A DNA stretch of 64,000 bases from Desulforapulum autotrophicum HRM2 (GTDB taxonomy: Bacteria; Desulfobacterota; Desulfobacteria; Desulfobacterales; Desulfobacteraceae), in NCBI RefSeq assembly GCF_000020365.1, contig NC_012108.1, positions 248,001 to 312,000 of the forward strand, written 5' to 3'. Position numbers and translations under genes: made by a program. Shown here piece by piece: positions 33,153 to 42,273 of this stretch. The notes beneath the pieces are model-generated. The model searched no databases, was not told where the DNA came from, and saw only the letters and a list, made by a program, of their open reading frames with translations. The number at the start of each line of letters is the position of its first letter. Within the stretch, counting starts at the first letter, position 1.

Positions 33153-36100
33153 TTATGATACCGGTGCTATTTTGTCGTTATTTGATGGCTCACTGGGTCG
33201 TGACTGCCCGCTTAACAAATCCCTGAGATCCTCCACCACCAGGTAAAATGTGGGCACCAGGCCCAGGGTGATGAGGGTGGCAAACAGGATGCCGAACCCC
33301 AGGGATATGGCCATGGGGATCATGAATCTTGCCTGGCGGGAGGTTTCAAAGATCATGGGGGCAAGACCGCCAAATGTGGTGAGGGTGGTAAGCATGATGG
33401 GCCGGAAACGCTGGGTTCCTGCCGCAACAATGGCCCCATGGGCCGAAAGGCCGTTTCGTCTGGAACGGTTGGCAAAGTCAACCAGCACCAGCGAGTCATT
33501 GACCACCACTCCGGACAGGGCCACAAGGCCAAAAAGGCTCATGAGGGAGAGGGAATAACCAAGGAGAATATGGCCGATGACGGCCCCCACAAGTCCAAAT
33601 GGAATGGCTGCCATGATGACAAAAGGCTGGACGTAACTTTTGAACGGCACTGCAAGGAGGGCATAAATGACAAACAGGGCTATGAAAAGTCCAGAGATCA
33701 GGCTTGTGGTGCTGTCACGCATGTCTGCCTGGCGACCCTGGAATTTGCTGGTCAACCCCGGGTAATCGTGTTCCAGGCGGGGAAGAATATCCTCCTTGAG
33801 AACCGTGATGAGCTGGTTGGTCTCGTCCCTGGGAATCACATTGGCCGAAACCGTGGAGATCCTGCGGCCTCCCCGTCGTTCAATGGCTGTATAGGCCCTT
33901 CCCCGGTCCATGGCGACCACTTCACGTAAAAGAGCCTCTTCTCCCAGGGGGTTCCGGACCATGAGAGTTTCAATGTTGTGTTCAAAGGAACGTTCAGCCT
34001 CCGGCAGGCGGACCCGCACGGTCAACTCGTTTCTTCCCCGCTGGATTTGCAGGGCCTGGGCCCCGTAAAAGGCATGGCGGACCTGGAGAGCCACCTCCCG
34101 TGCCTTGAATCCCATCATTTCTCCAAGGGCGAGCATGGTAAAGTCCAACTGTTGTTTTCCCCTGGCAGAACCATCGTCAATGTCCCTGGAAGAGGGAAAA
34201 TCGCCAAGTTCCCGGGCCAGGGCCTCGCTGGCCAACGTCAGGGTCTCTATCTCCTGGTGGCTGAGTTCAATGGTCAACGAACTGCCTGAAGCAGGGCCTC
34301 CGCGGTCGGCCTGAAAGGTCAGGGATTCAAGACCGGCAAGGGGACCAAGGGCCGATCGCCAGAGTTCTGTTACCCGGGTGGTACTGATGGGTCTGACATG
34401 GCTGGGGGTGAGAATGATTCTTGATGTGATGACGTTCTCATCCACCTGGGCGTAAAATCCCCTGGAAAGGGTCTGGCCCCCGTTGTCTTTGATCACGGAT
34501 TCGGCTGCCCTGGAAATCTGGGCAACCACTTCAGCAACTTTGTTTTCCGCACTGCCGTAGGGAAGAGTTGCCGTGACAAAGGCGTAGTCGGATTCTACCC
34601 TGGGCATGAGGGTGGTCGGTATTCTGCCGCTCTTGACATAGGCACCGACAATGATAAGGATGGCAAGGCCCACGGCAAGGGTTATGTAACGATATTCAAG
34701 CACCCGCTCAAGCAAGGGAGTGTATACTGCCTTTACAAATCTTACAAGGGCGTTGCTCACCCGCTGCTGCCGGGTTGTAATCCATCCCATGAACCTTCCC
34801 GGGGGGGTTGAATCGCCATGGGCCAGATGGGCCGGAAGAATAAAAATACTCTCGGCAAGGGAGACCATAAACACCGTGATTACCACCACTGGAATGATCT
34901 TGAAAAATTTTCCCATGGTGCCGGGAACAAACATGATCGGCAAAAAGGCCACCACATTGGTGAGGATACTGAACACAACGGGCATTGCCACCTCCCGGGT
35001 TCCCCTGATTGAAGACTCAAGAAAGTCAAAGCCCATCTGGCGGTAATGGTAAACGTTTTCTCCGACCACAATGGCATCATCCACCACAATACCGATGGTG
35101 ACAATAAAGGCAAACATGGAAACAAGGTTGATGGAAAAATTGGTCAGGGGCAGCAGGATAAAGGCACCCAGGAGGGATATGGGAATGCCCAGGGAAACCC
35201 AGAAAGCCAGCCGGATATCCAGGAAAAGGGCCAGAAGGATAAACACGAGCCCAAGCCCCATGTAACCGTTTTTGAGTAAAAGGGTGCCTCTTTCCTTGAA
35301 AGTCTGTGACATGTCATTGACCATGGCAACCCCAAGGCCGGGTAACAGGGTCTGGTTGAACGCTGCCACGGCCAGTCGGGATGCATCTGCAACTGCCACG
35401 GGTTTCTGATCCCCCACCCGGTATACCTCAAGCATGATGGCAGGTTTACCGTTGAATGTGGCATAGGCGTTGGTATCTTCAAACCCTTCGGTGATGATGG
35501 CAATATCTTTCAGAAGCACCCGGGTGCCGTCATCAAGGGTAATCACGGCAAGCTTGCCATAGGCCGGGGCGCTCTCCCGCCGCTCTTTCATGCGTACCAG
35601 GATTTCCCCGCCGTCGGTCTTGAGGCTTCCGCCTGGAAGATCCACCGAGGCCGTGGAAATAACAGCCGCAATCCCGGCCAGGGTAAGGTCGTACCGTCTG
35701 AGATTTTCCTGGGGAACTTCAATGTGAATTTCGTAATCCCGTACCCCGTTGAGTTCCACCTGGGTGATGGCCGGGTCCTGGAGCAGCATTTCCCGCAATG
35801 CTTCGGCTCTCTCCCTGAGAACGGTTTCAGCGACACTGCCGAACACCGCAAACGAGATGACCCTGCGACGTCGGGTGACAACGGAAACCATTGGATCTTC
35901 AGCCTCGTCGGGAAAAGAGGTGATGGCATTGATCTGGCTTTCCACCTCCTGGGCAAAGCTTCGCACATCAACCCCCTCAAGCACCTCAAGGTTAATTGTG
36001 GCTCTGCCTTCAAGGGCGGTGGAGCGGATTTCATCGAGCCCGTCAAGCCCCTGGACCGCCTCTTCAATGGCAAGAACAACCCCCCGCTCCACCTCTTCCG

Positions 36101-36296
36101 GGCTTGCACCTGGATAGGTCACGGAAACGTTGACAATGCCCAGCTCATATTCGGGAAACACCTCCTGCTTAATCTTTGTAGCCATGAAAAGACCGCCCAC
36201 CAGCAGCACCAGCATAAGCAGATTGGCGGCAACGCTGTTGCCTGCCATCCAGGTTACGGCTCCCCTGGGGGTTGCTGATTCTTGTTTAATTTCCAT
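33153..36296 (-). CDS. RND efflux transporter, inner-membrane subunit
   Basis: The 1047-residue protein has the length and layout of AcrB-type pumps: a TM helix at the N-terminus, a large periplasmic loop (VSVTYPGASPEEVERGV), a TM block with ALFLDIRLAFWVSLGIPISL and IVTIGIVVDDAIVVGENV (proton-relay Asp pair), a second periplasmic loop, and a final TM block with LVALSGVVVNDSLVLVDFAN and TTLTTFGGLAPMI. It exports small molecules using the proton gradient; substrates cannot be predicted. It is the last gene of a three-gene operon and overlaps the adaptor gene by 11 bp. Confidence 0.93.
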   Translation of the reverse strand: MEIKQESATPRGAVTWMAGNSVAANLLMLVLLVGGLFMATKIKQEVFPEYELGIVNVSVTYPGASPEEVERGVVLAIEEAVQGLDGLDEIRSTALEGRATINLEVLEGVDVRSFAQEVESQINAITSFPDEAEDPMVSVVTRRRRVISFAVFGSVAETVLRERAEALREMLLQDPAITQVELNGVRDYEIHIEVPQENLRRYDLTLAGIAAVISTASVDLPGGSLKTDGGEILVRMKERRESAPAYGKLAVITLDDGTRVLLKDIAIITEGFEDTNAYATFNGKPAIMLEVYRVGDQKPVAVADASRLAVAAFNQTLLPGLGVAMVNDMSQTFKERGTLLLKNGYMGLGLVFILLALFLDIRLAFWVSLGIPISLLGAFILLPLTNFSINLVSMFAFIVTIGIVVDDAIVVGENVYHYRQMGFDFLESSIRGTREVAMPVVFSILTNVVAFLPIMFVPGTMGKFFKIIPVVVITVFMVSLAESIFILPAHLAHGDSTPPGRFMGWITTRQQRVSNALVRFVKAVYTPLLERVLEYRYITLAVGLAILIIVGAYVKSGRIPTTLMPRVESDYAFVTATLPYGSAENKVAEVVAQISRAAESVIKDNGGQTLSRGFYAQVDENVITSRIILTPSHVRPISTTRVTELWRSALGPLAGLESLTFQADRGGPASGSSLTIELSHQEIETLTLASEALARELGDFPSSRDIDDGSARGKQQLDFTMLALGEMMGFKAREVALQVRHAFYGAQALQIQRGRNELTVRVRLPEAERSFEHNIETLMVRNPLGEEALLREVVAMDRGRAYTAIERRGGRRISTVSANVIPRDETNQLITVLKEDILPRLEHDYPGLTSKFQGRQADMRDSTTSLISGLFIALFVIYALLAVPFKSYVQPFVIMAAIPFGLVGAVIGHILLGYSLSLMSLFGLVALSGVVVNDSLVLVDFANRSRRNGLSAHGAIVAAGTQRFRPIMLTTLTTFGGLAPMIFETSRQARFMIPMAISLGFGILFATLITLGLVPTFYLVVEDLRDLLSGQSRPSEPSNNDKIAPVS

Positions 36297-37512
36297 TGCT
36301 GTCGGATTCCTCCACCCGTATGGCCATGCCGTTCACCGCTGACGAGAGTTCCGAGACAATGATCTTGTCTCCAGCCTTGACTCCAGATCTTACAAAGAGC
36401 GTTTTTTCGTTTTTCCACATGATATCGAGGGGGGCCACCACAAGGCGACGGTCCCTGGCGATCCAGACAGTGTTTCCATCCCTGGCGCACCGCCTGGGAA
36501 GTGCAATGGTGTTGTTGATGGTTTGACCTTGAATGGCCAGGGTTACATAGGCGTTTATGAGCAGGGGGGAGGTTCTTTTCAGATTCTGCCCCAAAGGATC
36601 CTTGATGGAAACAAGGACCCTGGCAAGGCGGCTCTTGTCTGCAACATCCCCCAGAAGTCTGAAAACCTCTCCCTGGTATCGTTGATTGTCCCGGGTAAAC
36701 ACCTGGACCAGGCTGCCTTTATCCGTTCCCGGTCCTGGAAATCGGATCCATTGGAGTTGATCCATGGCAATGGTGGCCGTGACCCAGTATGCATCGGTTC
36801 CGGCAAGGACGGCAAGGCTCTCCTGGGCCGTGACCTGGGATCCCTGTTCCACCTGTTTGTCCATTATCATGCAGTTGAACGGTGCCCGAATCACCGTCCG
36901 CTCAAGGTCAACCATGGCCTGTTCAACATCCACCTTTACGGTTTCAAGATCCGCCTGGACCTGGGCAAGCTGGGGTTTTCGAAGGGCAAGCCCCGGTTCA
37001 TTCACCCGTTTGCCGGAGGAACGCTCCATGAGGCGAAGTTCGGCTTTTGCCACTGCCTGTCTTCCCCTTTCAAGGTTAAGCTCGGCTTCGGTTTTGAGAA
37101 CCAGTGCCTTTTTCTTTTTAAGTGCAAGTTCGAAATCCCGGGGATCGAGCCTGAGCAGGATCTCTCCCTTTTTAAAGATACCGCCGGGGACAAAACGGTC
37201 GGATGTCGTAAGCACAAATCCGGAAACCCTTGATTTAAGGGCCAGTTCCCTGGATGCCGTTACTGCCCCCAGGGCGGAGATGACCACCCCATGGTCGGAC
37301 AGAACTGCCGTTGTCACCTCCACCAGGGGTACCTTTGCAGGTGGAGCTCCCCGTTTTGCCGCAGGTTTGGTCTGGTAAAGAAAAACACCAATGGCAATGC
37401 CCGCTGAAAGGATGAAAAGGGGAAGCACAATCTTGATGGCTTTGACTGTCCAGGGTGTTTTGGTGCTCTGGCCGGTTGTTCTCATCCCGTGCGGGTTTGT
37501 GTGTCTGGTCAC
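36286..37512 (-). CDS. RND efflux periplasmic adaptor (membrane fusion protein)
   Basis: The 408-residue protein has one N-terminal TM anchor (IKIVLPLFILSAGIAIGVFL, about 26-45), a lipoyl/barrel-sandwich domain split by a long helical hairpin (GRQAVAKAELRLMERS to QVQADLETVKVDVEQAMVDLE), then beta-barrel and membrane-proximal parts (VVAPLDIMWKNEKTLFVRSG). It links the pump to the outer-membrane channel. The start is GTG (37512) in a GTGA overlap with the NodT gene; an in-frame ATG at 37485 is an alternative. Confidence 0.9.
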   Translation of the reverse strand: MTRHTNPHGMRTTGQSTKTPWTVKAIKIVLPLFILSAGIAIGVFLYQTKPAAKRGAPPAKVPLVEVTTAVLSDHGVVISALGAVTASRELALKSRVSGFVLTTSDRFVPGGIFKKGEILLRLDPRDFELALKKKKALVLKTEAELNLERGRQAVAKAELRLMERSSGKRVNEPGLALRKPQLAQVQADLETVKVDVEQAMVDLERTVIRAPFNCMIMDKQVEQGSQVTAQESLAVLAGTDAYWVTATIAMDQLQWIRFPGPGTDKGSLVQVFTRDNQRYQGEVFRLLGDVADKSRLARVLVSIKDPLGQNLKRTSPLLINAYVTLAIQGQTINNTIALPRRCARDGNTVWIARDRRLVVAPLDIMWKNEKTLFVRSGVKAGDKIIVSELSSAVNGMAIRVEESDSNGN

Positions 37513-38933
37513 TTTTGTTTTCCAAGGTTCTTGGTTTGTGTGAAGCTCCCCCCAAGGGAGCGGTACAGGGCAATTCTTGCCTTTATCAGTTCAGCCTGCT
37601 GAAGAATAATGCCTTTTTCAAGGTTTTGGACATTGAGTTGCTCGGAAATCAGGGGCAGAAAGGTGATGATCCCCCTTTGATATCGGCGGGTGGCTTCGCC
37701 CAGGGCCAGCCGGGCCGCATCCAGTTCCTGGTTAAGGGCGGCGAGCCATGCCCGCTGGTGAACTTCTTCGGACAGGGCATCCTCCACCTCCACCAGGGCC
37801 GTGAAAACCGTTCGTTCATAATATGCAAGTCCTTCGGCCACCACGGCCTTGGCCTGTTCACGGGCGGCTGCTTTTTTCCCGCCGTCAAAAACAGTTGCGG
37901 CCATGTTGGCCCCAAGGGAGAGGATCCATGAATTAAACAGGGCATCCAGGCCGGAACTCTGGAGTCCCATGGTGCCGGTCAGGTTCAGGGACGGGAGCCT
38001 TGCGGCCTGTTCAGCGCGGCTCTCCCACTGATCGGCCATGAGTCTGAAGCCTGCGGCCTGGATATCCGGCCGTTTCGATAAAAGATCTGCAGGAATCCCC
38101 ATGGCAGGCAAAGGGGTAAGGATCGGAAAATCGGTATTTATGACAGCCAGGGCATTGGTGGGCGGCTTGCCCTGGAGCAGGCAGAGTCGGTTGGACAGTC
38201 GTTTTATCTCTTGTTCAAGGGGGGGGATCTGGGCTGTTACATGGGCCACAGCCTCCTGCTGCTGAAGGATGTCAAGGGATGTTGAAAGGGCGTTTTCAAA
38301 CCTGAGTTCCAGGAGTTCAAGGAGCAACGTGTTGGTTGCCAGCTGCTGTTTCACAAGGTCAAGGGCCTTGACGGCTGCCAGTTGATCCACCCAGGTATTT
38401 GAGACCTCTGCGGTCAGGGTCATGGCTGCAGTTTCAAGATCAGAACGGCTGGCCCTGGCTGAGAGATCTCCTGCCATTGTACGGGATCTGATCTCTCCCC
38501 AGAGATCCATTTCATAGCTTGCTGCCGGTCCCAGGGCGATGGTATCCAGGGTCGATTCCTGGCCCTGGCTCCGGGTTCGTTTGTGGGAAGCGCCAGCCTC
38601 AAGGGTGATGACCGGCAAGAGAAGGGAACGCGTTTCCATGGACATGGCCCTTGCCTGGTCAAGCCTTGCCAGGGCTTCCCGAATGGTAAAGTTGCTGCCA
38701 AGGGCCTGGTCGATGATCCGGTTGAGTTCGCTGCTGCCAAAACTTTTCCACCACGGCTCATGAACCGCCATGGCAGCCCCGGGGTTGTCCCCAGAAGCTT
38801 TCGGGCCTGCCAGGAAGGTTTCTGGAAGACTGTCCGGAACAGGGGCAAGGGGCAGGGGCCCTGTTCTGAAACAGCCCTGGGACAGAAATATTATTACCGC
38901 AAGGGCCGGGATCATAATGGCTTGTTTTTTCAT
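37509..38933 (-). CDS. Outer-membrane efflux lipoprotein (NodT/TolC-like)
   Basis: The 474-residue precursor has a lipoprotein signal ending FLSQGC (Cys about 21) and two outer-membrane efflux repeats: PWWKSFGSSELNRIIDQAL, NFTIREALARLDQARA, and LSKRPDIQAAGFRLMADQWE, SLNLTGTMGLQS. These are the marks of the NodT family of TolC-like channels. It is the first gene of the tripartite efflux operon. Its promoter should lie in the repeat-rich region upstream. Confidence 0.92.
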   Translation of the reverse strand: MKKQAIMIPALAVIIFLSQGCFRTGPLPLAPVPDSLPETFLAGPKASGDNPGAAMAVHEPWWKSFGSSELNRIIDQALGSNFTIREALARLDQARAMSMETRSLLLPVITLEAGASHKRTRSQGQESTLDTIALGPAASYEMDLWGEIRSRTMAGDLSARASRSDLETAAMTLTAEVSNTWVDQLAAVKALDLVKQQLATNTLLLELLELRFENALSTSLDILQQQEAVAHVTAQIPPLEQEIKRLSNRLCLLQGKPPTNALAVINTDFPILTPLPAMGIPADLLSKRPDIQAAGFRLMADQWESRAEQAARLPSLNLTGTMGLQSSGLDALFNSWILSLGANMAATVFDGGKKAAAREQAKAVVAEGLAYYERTVFTALVEVEDALSEEVHQRAWLAALNQELDAARLALGEATRRYQRGIITFLPLISEQLNVQNLEKGIILQQAELIKARIALYRSLGGSFTQTKNLGKQK

Positions 38934-38989
38934 TTAAACAGTCTTTTCAACGTTTATCCTTATTCTCAATTGACCTTGCATCCCACAAA

Positions 38990-39078
38990 CCCACACGGCC
39001 GGAGCAAGGTATGGCTTTGGCCCCAACGAACGATACAGGTATTTGATTGCAATCCGTTGGTGGGTGTCCCAGATAAAA
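38990..39078 (+). repeat. Dispersed ~95-bp repeat, copy 2
   Basis: It shares CACGGCCGGAGCAAGGTATGG, CCCCAACGAACGA, TTTGATTGCAATCCGTTGG and GATAAAA with the other copies, but the outer pairing of the second stem (the TGAAACAC/GTGTTTCA positions) is degraded. It lies 60 bp upstream of the NodT gene start. Confidence 0.6.
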
Positions 39079-39188
39079 ACGTTCCCAGGCCCATTTTCAT
39101 ACTATTTTACACTGAAAAAAGTCCAGTCAAAAGATATAGTCCTGGATTTTTAAGCTTTTCCAGGATATCAGTGATATCTGCTGGTTGC

Positions 39189-39284
39189 ATAATCGGCAGG
39201 GCCGGAGCGAGATATAGATTATGGTCACAACGAATGATGACACGCCTTTGTTTGCAATGCTTCGGTGAGTGTTTCATATAAAAA
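39189..39284 (+). repeat. Dispersed ~95-bp repeat, copy 3
   Basis: It begins ATAATCGGCAGGGCCGGAG and ends GAGTGTTTCATATAAAA. The second half, TTTGCAATGCTTCGGTGAG, is nearly the same as in copy 4. The left arm reads TGACACGC here, a partial mismatch with the right arm. Confidence 0.7.
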
Positions 39285-39353
39285 ACCACATGTCCTGGCA
39301 GTCACAACGAAGCATGAAACACGATGATACAGGGGAGGCGATCGTACCATTGC

Positions 39354-39533
39354 GCCCCCTTTGGTTACCCTGACCGGAACGGTAAACGTCGGGGGGAGTT
39401 TTGCCCTTCCAGGCTAAAGCGCAGGAACTGCGGGCTAAAGTCCTCAAACAGCCTGCGCTTTTTAACGCCTGGAAGGGCAAAAAGCCTACCCCCTTTGGTT
39501 TACAATATTCCGGTCAGGGAAACCAAAGAGGGC
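39354..39533. repeat. 180-bp near-palindrome, MITE-like
   Basis: The two arms are inverted copies: the outer 26 bp match at 24 positions (left GCCCCCTTTGGTTACCCTGA, right arm complement GCCCTCTTTGGTTTCCCTGA), then TTTTGCCCTTCCAGGC matches fully and GCGCAGG again near the centre, with small insertions between. The loop is about 20 nt. No coding capacity. This fits a miniature inverted-repeat element or a very long RNA hairpin; no clear target duplication is visible. Confidence 0.75.
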
Positions 39534-39578
39534 TTGAAAGTCGAGACTTTCACAATGATGTTTCGACAGTTGCTTCTT

Positions 39579-39673
39579 ATAACCGGCACGGCCGGAGCGA
39601 GTTATGGCTCCGGCCTCAACGAATTTTGAAACACCTTCATTGACAATGCTTTGGCGAGTGTTTCATATAAAAA
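39579..39673 (+). repeat. Dispersed ~95-bp repeat, copy 4
   Basis: The clearest copy. Stem 1 is GGCCGGAG paired with CTCCGGCC (39590-39614) and stem 2 is TGAAACAC paired with GTGTTTCA (about 39627-39665). CAACGAAT joins the two stems. It ends in TATAAAAAAAA, 30 bp before the TSUP start codon. Confidence 0.75.
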
Positions 39674-39703
39674 AAAATTAAAATTTCAGGACGGATAAGT
39701 GTC

Positions 39704-40480
39704 ATGACCCCAATTGAGCTCTCCCCCCAGTTATTTGCCCTTCTGTTCGGCACGGGGTTCTTTGCAGGATTCGTGGATTCCATTGCCGGCGGGGGTGGAT
39801 TGATTTCCCTGCCCATTCTCATGTCAACGGGCATGCCTCCCCAGATGGCCCTTGGCACCAATAAGCTCCAGGGAAGCTTTGGCACCTTCATTGCCGCATG
39901 CAACTACACGAGCAAGGGAGAGGTGGAACCTAAAAAGACCCTGGTCGGAATTTTCTTTACCCTGATTGGTGCCCTGGCCGGGGCCTGGGCCATCCAGCGG
40001 CTTGATCCATGGTTCTTGACCTATATCATTCCCCTGCTGCTGGTGGGTGTTTTTGTTTACACCCTGTTTTCAAGGGATCTGGGAAAGGTCACCACCCGGG
40101 CACGGCTTTCCTTGAACCTGTTCTTTGTGTTCTTTGGGCTTGGACTTGGCTTTTATGACGGGTTTTTTGGCCCTGGAACGGGTAACTTCTGGATGACGGG
40201 ATTCATGGTTGTCATGGGGTTCAGCATGACAAGGGCTGCAGGTTTCACCCGCATCATGAACCTGGTGAGCAACGTGGTTGCCCTTACCATGTTTGTGGTT
40301 GGGCAAAATGTCATATACAGCGTCGGCATAACCATGGCACTGGGCCAGATCCTCGGGGCAAGGCTGGGATCTGGCCTTGCCATCAAAAAAGGGGCTGGTT
40401 TTATTCGTCCGGTATTCCTTGTGGTGGTTTTCTTCACCATTGTCAGGCTGGTATACCTGAACTATTCCACCTTGCTCTGA
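39704..40480 (+). CDS. TSUP family (TauE/SafE) permease
   Basis: The 258-residue membrane protein has about eight helices and the two TSUP repeats: FGTGFFAGFVDSIAGGGGLIS with LGTNKLQGSFGTF in the first, and LGLGFYDGFFGPGTGNFW in the second. Members export or import sulfonates, sulfite and related sulfur anions; the substrate here is unknown, although sulfite-type anions would be meaningful in a sulfate reducer (inference). It is monocistronic and convergent with phoR. Confidence 0.9.
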   Translation: MTPIELSPQLFALLFGTGFFAGFVDSIAGGGGLISLPILMSTGMPPQMALGTNKLQGSFGTFIAACNYTSKGEVEPKKTLVGIFFTLIGALAGAWAIQRLDPWFLTYIIPLLLVGVFVYTLFSRDLGKVTTRARLSLNLFFVFFGLGLGFYDGFFGPGTGNFWMTGFMVVMGFSMTRAAGFTRIMNLVSNVVALTMFVVGQNVIYSVGITMALGQILGARLGSGLAIKKGAGFIRPVFLVVVFFTIVRLVYLNYSTLL

Positions 40481-40510
40481 AAACGGCCCTGGTCGTTCTG
40501 AGCCGTTCAG
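40477..40510. terminator. Hairpin between convergent TSUP and phoR genes
   Basis: CTGAAAACGGC and GCCGTTCAG can form a stem with one 2-nt bulge, overlapping both stop codons. There is no U-tract, so a bidirectional terminator function is only suggested. Confidence 0.4.
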
Positions 40511-42273
40511 GCAAGGGGGAGGCTTATCTCAAACATGGCACCCTTGTCCGGGGTGCTTTCCACCCGTATGGTCCCGTTGTGATATTGAACAATGTGCTTG
40601 ACAATGGCAAGCCCCAGGCCTGTCCCCCCCATGTCTGTGCTCCGGGCGCTGTCCACCCTGTAAAACCGTTCAAAAATCCGTGAAAGATGCTCCTGGCCGA
40701 TGCCGGGTCCTGAATCAATCACCCGGATCAGGGCGCTGCCCTTTTCCTGAGCCACCTGGATCAAAACCTCTCCTCCGGGTTCACTGTATTTTAATGCGTT
40801 GTCAAGAAGGTTGACCAGGGCCTGCTCCACCAGAAGGGTATCCATGGGTATGAACAGGGGGCCGGAAAGGTCTGCCTTGACAGTCACCCTCCCTGATTCA
40901 GACCTTGTCCTGCAGGCAGCACGGGCAGACTTGATAACAGCAGAAAGATCATGGGGCTCAAAAACAGTCTTATCCCCCTCTTGTCTTTCAAGCTTTGAAA
41001 GGGCCATGAGGTCGTCCACCAGGGCAATCATCCGGTTGACGTTTTTCTCGATGATGGTCAGGAATCCCTCCCTTCTGGTCAGTGCTTCGGATTCGTCAAG
41101 GTCCTGGAGGGTCTCGATAAATCCCTTGATAGAGGTCAGGGGCGTCTTGAGCTCATGGGAGACGTTTGCGGCAAAATCCTTGTGCATGGTTTCAAGCCGG
41201 TGCATCCGTGTGATGTCATGGAAAATGATCAGGGTTCCCATGCGCTCACCCTGGGCGTTGGAAAGGGTGTTGGAATGGACGTTGAACAGGCGCTTCCCCG
41301 TGTCCGTGAGGGTAATGTTTTCCCCTATGGAATCCGGGGAGGCAAGGGCCCTTTTGATGAATTTATGAAGATCATAATTTCGGGCGATTTCAAGGATATT
41401 TTTGTTGGTCATCGTTTCAATGGGATGGTCAAATATGCCTGCAACGGCCCTGTTGACCATGAGGACTCGTTCGTTGAGATCAACGGCAATCACCCCTTCC
41501 CCCATGCTGGAAAGAACGGCTTCAAGTTCCATGGTGCGGTCTTCTGCACTTTTTATTTTCTCGTCAAGCCTTTCTGCCATATGATTGATGGTCAAGGCAA
41601 GTTCGGAGAGTTCTTCAGTGTCGGGCATGGCCAACCTCAAGGTCAAATCTCCCCTGGCCAGGCCACCGGCGCCGGCCTTCATCTGCTCAAGGGGGCGGGT
41701 GATTCGTCTTGAAACAAACAGGCTTGCACCGGCAGCGGCAAGGACGGTGAGCATCAGGGCGATCATGAGGTTGGTTTGAACCCTTTTAATTTCAACGTCC
41801 ATGGCTGAAACCGACAGGGCCGTTCTTACCACCGTGGTTACAGCACCGTCGGTCTCAAGGGGCAGGGCCACGTACATCATGTTTTGATTAAGGGTGTCGC
41901 TGTATCTCACTGATACGCCCTTGTCTGCGCGCAGGGCCGAAACAATTTCAGGTCTGATCCTGTGGTTTTCCATCTCCTGGACGTCCCCAAGGGAATCGCC
42001 GATGACCCGGCCCGAGGAAAGAATAACCGTCACCCTTGTGCCGGTTGTCCTGCCAATGGCAAGACAGATATCGTTAATCCTGTCCGGGGTTTTTCCTGAT
42101 ATCTCCCGCCGGATCAGTTGGGCCTGGGTTGTGAGCTGGTCTTCGCTGCCGGCCAGAAAGTAACGTTTGAAAAATCCTGTGGAATAGTAGGTCACCGCAG
42201 CCAGGGAAACCACTGTTATGATGAAAAACGAAGGAAAGATCCGCCACAGGAGTCGTCTTTTTTTTTCAGACAT
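40507..42273 (-). CDS. phoR: Phosphate regulon sensor histidine kinase PhoR
   Basis: The 588-residue membrane kinase has two TM helices (about 8-30 and 165-187) around a periplasmic region of about 135 residues, a HAMP domain (SRRITRPLEQMKAGAGGLA), a PAS domain (VLSSMGEGVIAVDLNERVL), an H-box (FAANVSHELKTPLTSIKGF, about His 377) and a full HATPase (NLLDNALKYSEPGGE, DSGPGIG, GGTGLGLAIVKH). The long periplasmic domain is like that of Gram-positive PhoR rather than the short E. coli one. The ATG at 42273 has GGGAGG upstream and overlaps phoB by 8 nt; longer frames to 42330 shadow phoB. Confidence 0.9.
   Translation of the reverse strand: MSEKKRRLLWRIFPSFFIITVVSLAAVTYYSTGFFKRYFLAGSEDQLTTQAQLIRREISGKTPDRINDICLAIGRTTGTRVTVILSSGRVIGDSLGDVQEMENHRIRPEIVSALRADKGVSVRYSDTLNQNMMYVALPLETDGAVTTVVRTALSVSAMDVEIKRVQTNLMIALMLTVLAAAGASLFVSRRITRPLEQMKAGAGGLARGDLTLRLAMPDTEELSELALTINHMAERLDEKIKSAEDRTMELEAVLSSMGEGVIAVDLNERVLMVNRAVAGIFDHPIETMTNKNILEIARNYDLHKFIKRALASPDSIGENITLTDTGKRLFNVHSNTLSNAQGERMGTLIIFHDITRMHRLETMHKDFAANVSHELKTPLTSIKGFIETLQDLDESEALTRREGFLTIIEKNVNRMIALVDDLMALSKLERQEGDKTVFEPHDLSAVIKSARAACRTRSESGRVTVKADLSGPLFIPMDTLLVEQALVNLLDNALKYSEPGGEVLIQVAQEKGSALIRVIDSGPGIGQEHLSRIFERFYRVDSARSTDMGGTGLGLAIVKHIVQYHNGTIRVESTPDKGAMFEISLPLA

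Larger units (their letters stand above)
38934..39703. other. Repeat-rich intergenic region
   Basis: This 770-bp region between the efflux operon and the TSUP gene has no gene I can support. It holds three copies of the dispersed repeat, a 180-bp near-palindrome, and a small inverted repeat TCCTGGA/TCCAGGA (about 39138-39166). Short frames here translate the repeats and are not conserved between copies. Confidence 0.7.

Noticed and set aside
39107-39289. Short frames translating the dispersed repeat (similar MKHSPKHC starts)
   Set aside because: The shared peptide start comes from the DNA repeat; the frames diverge or end differently in each copy and no ribosome sites are present.
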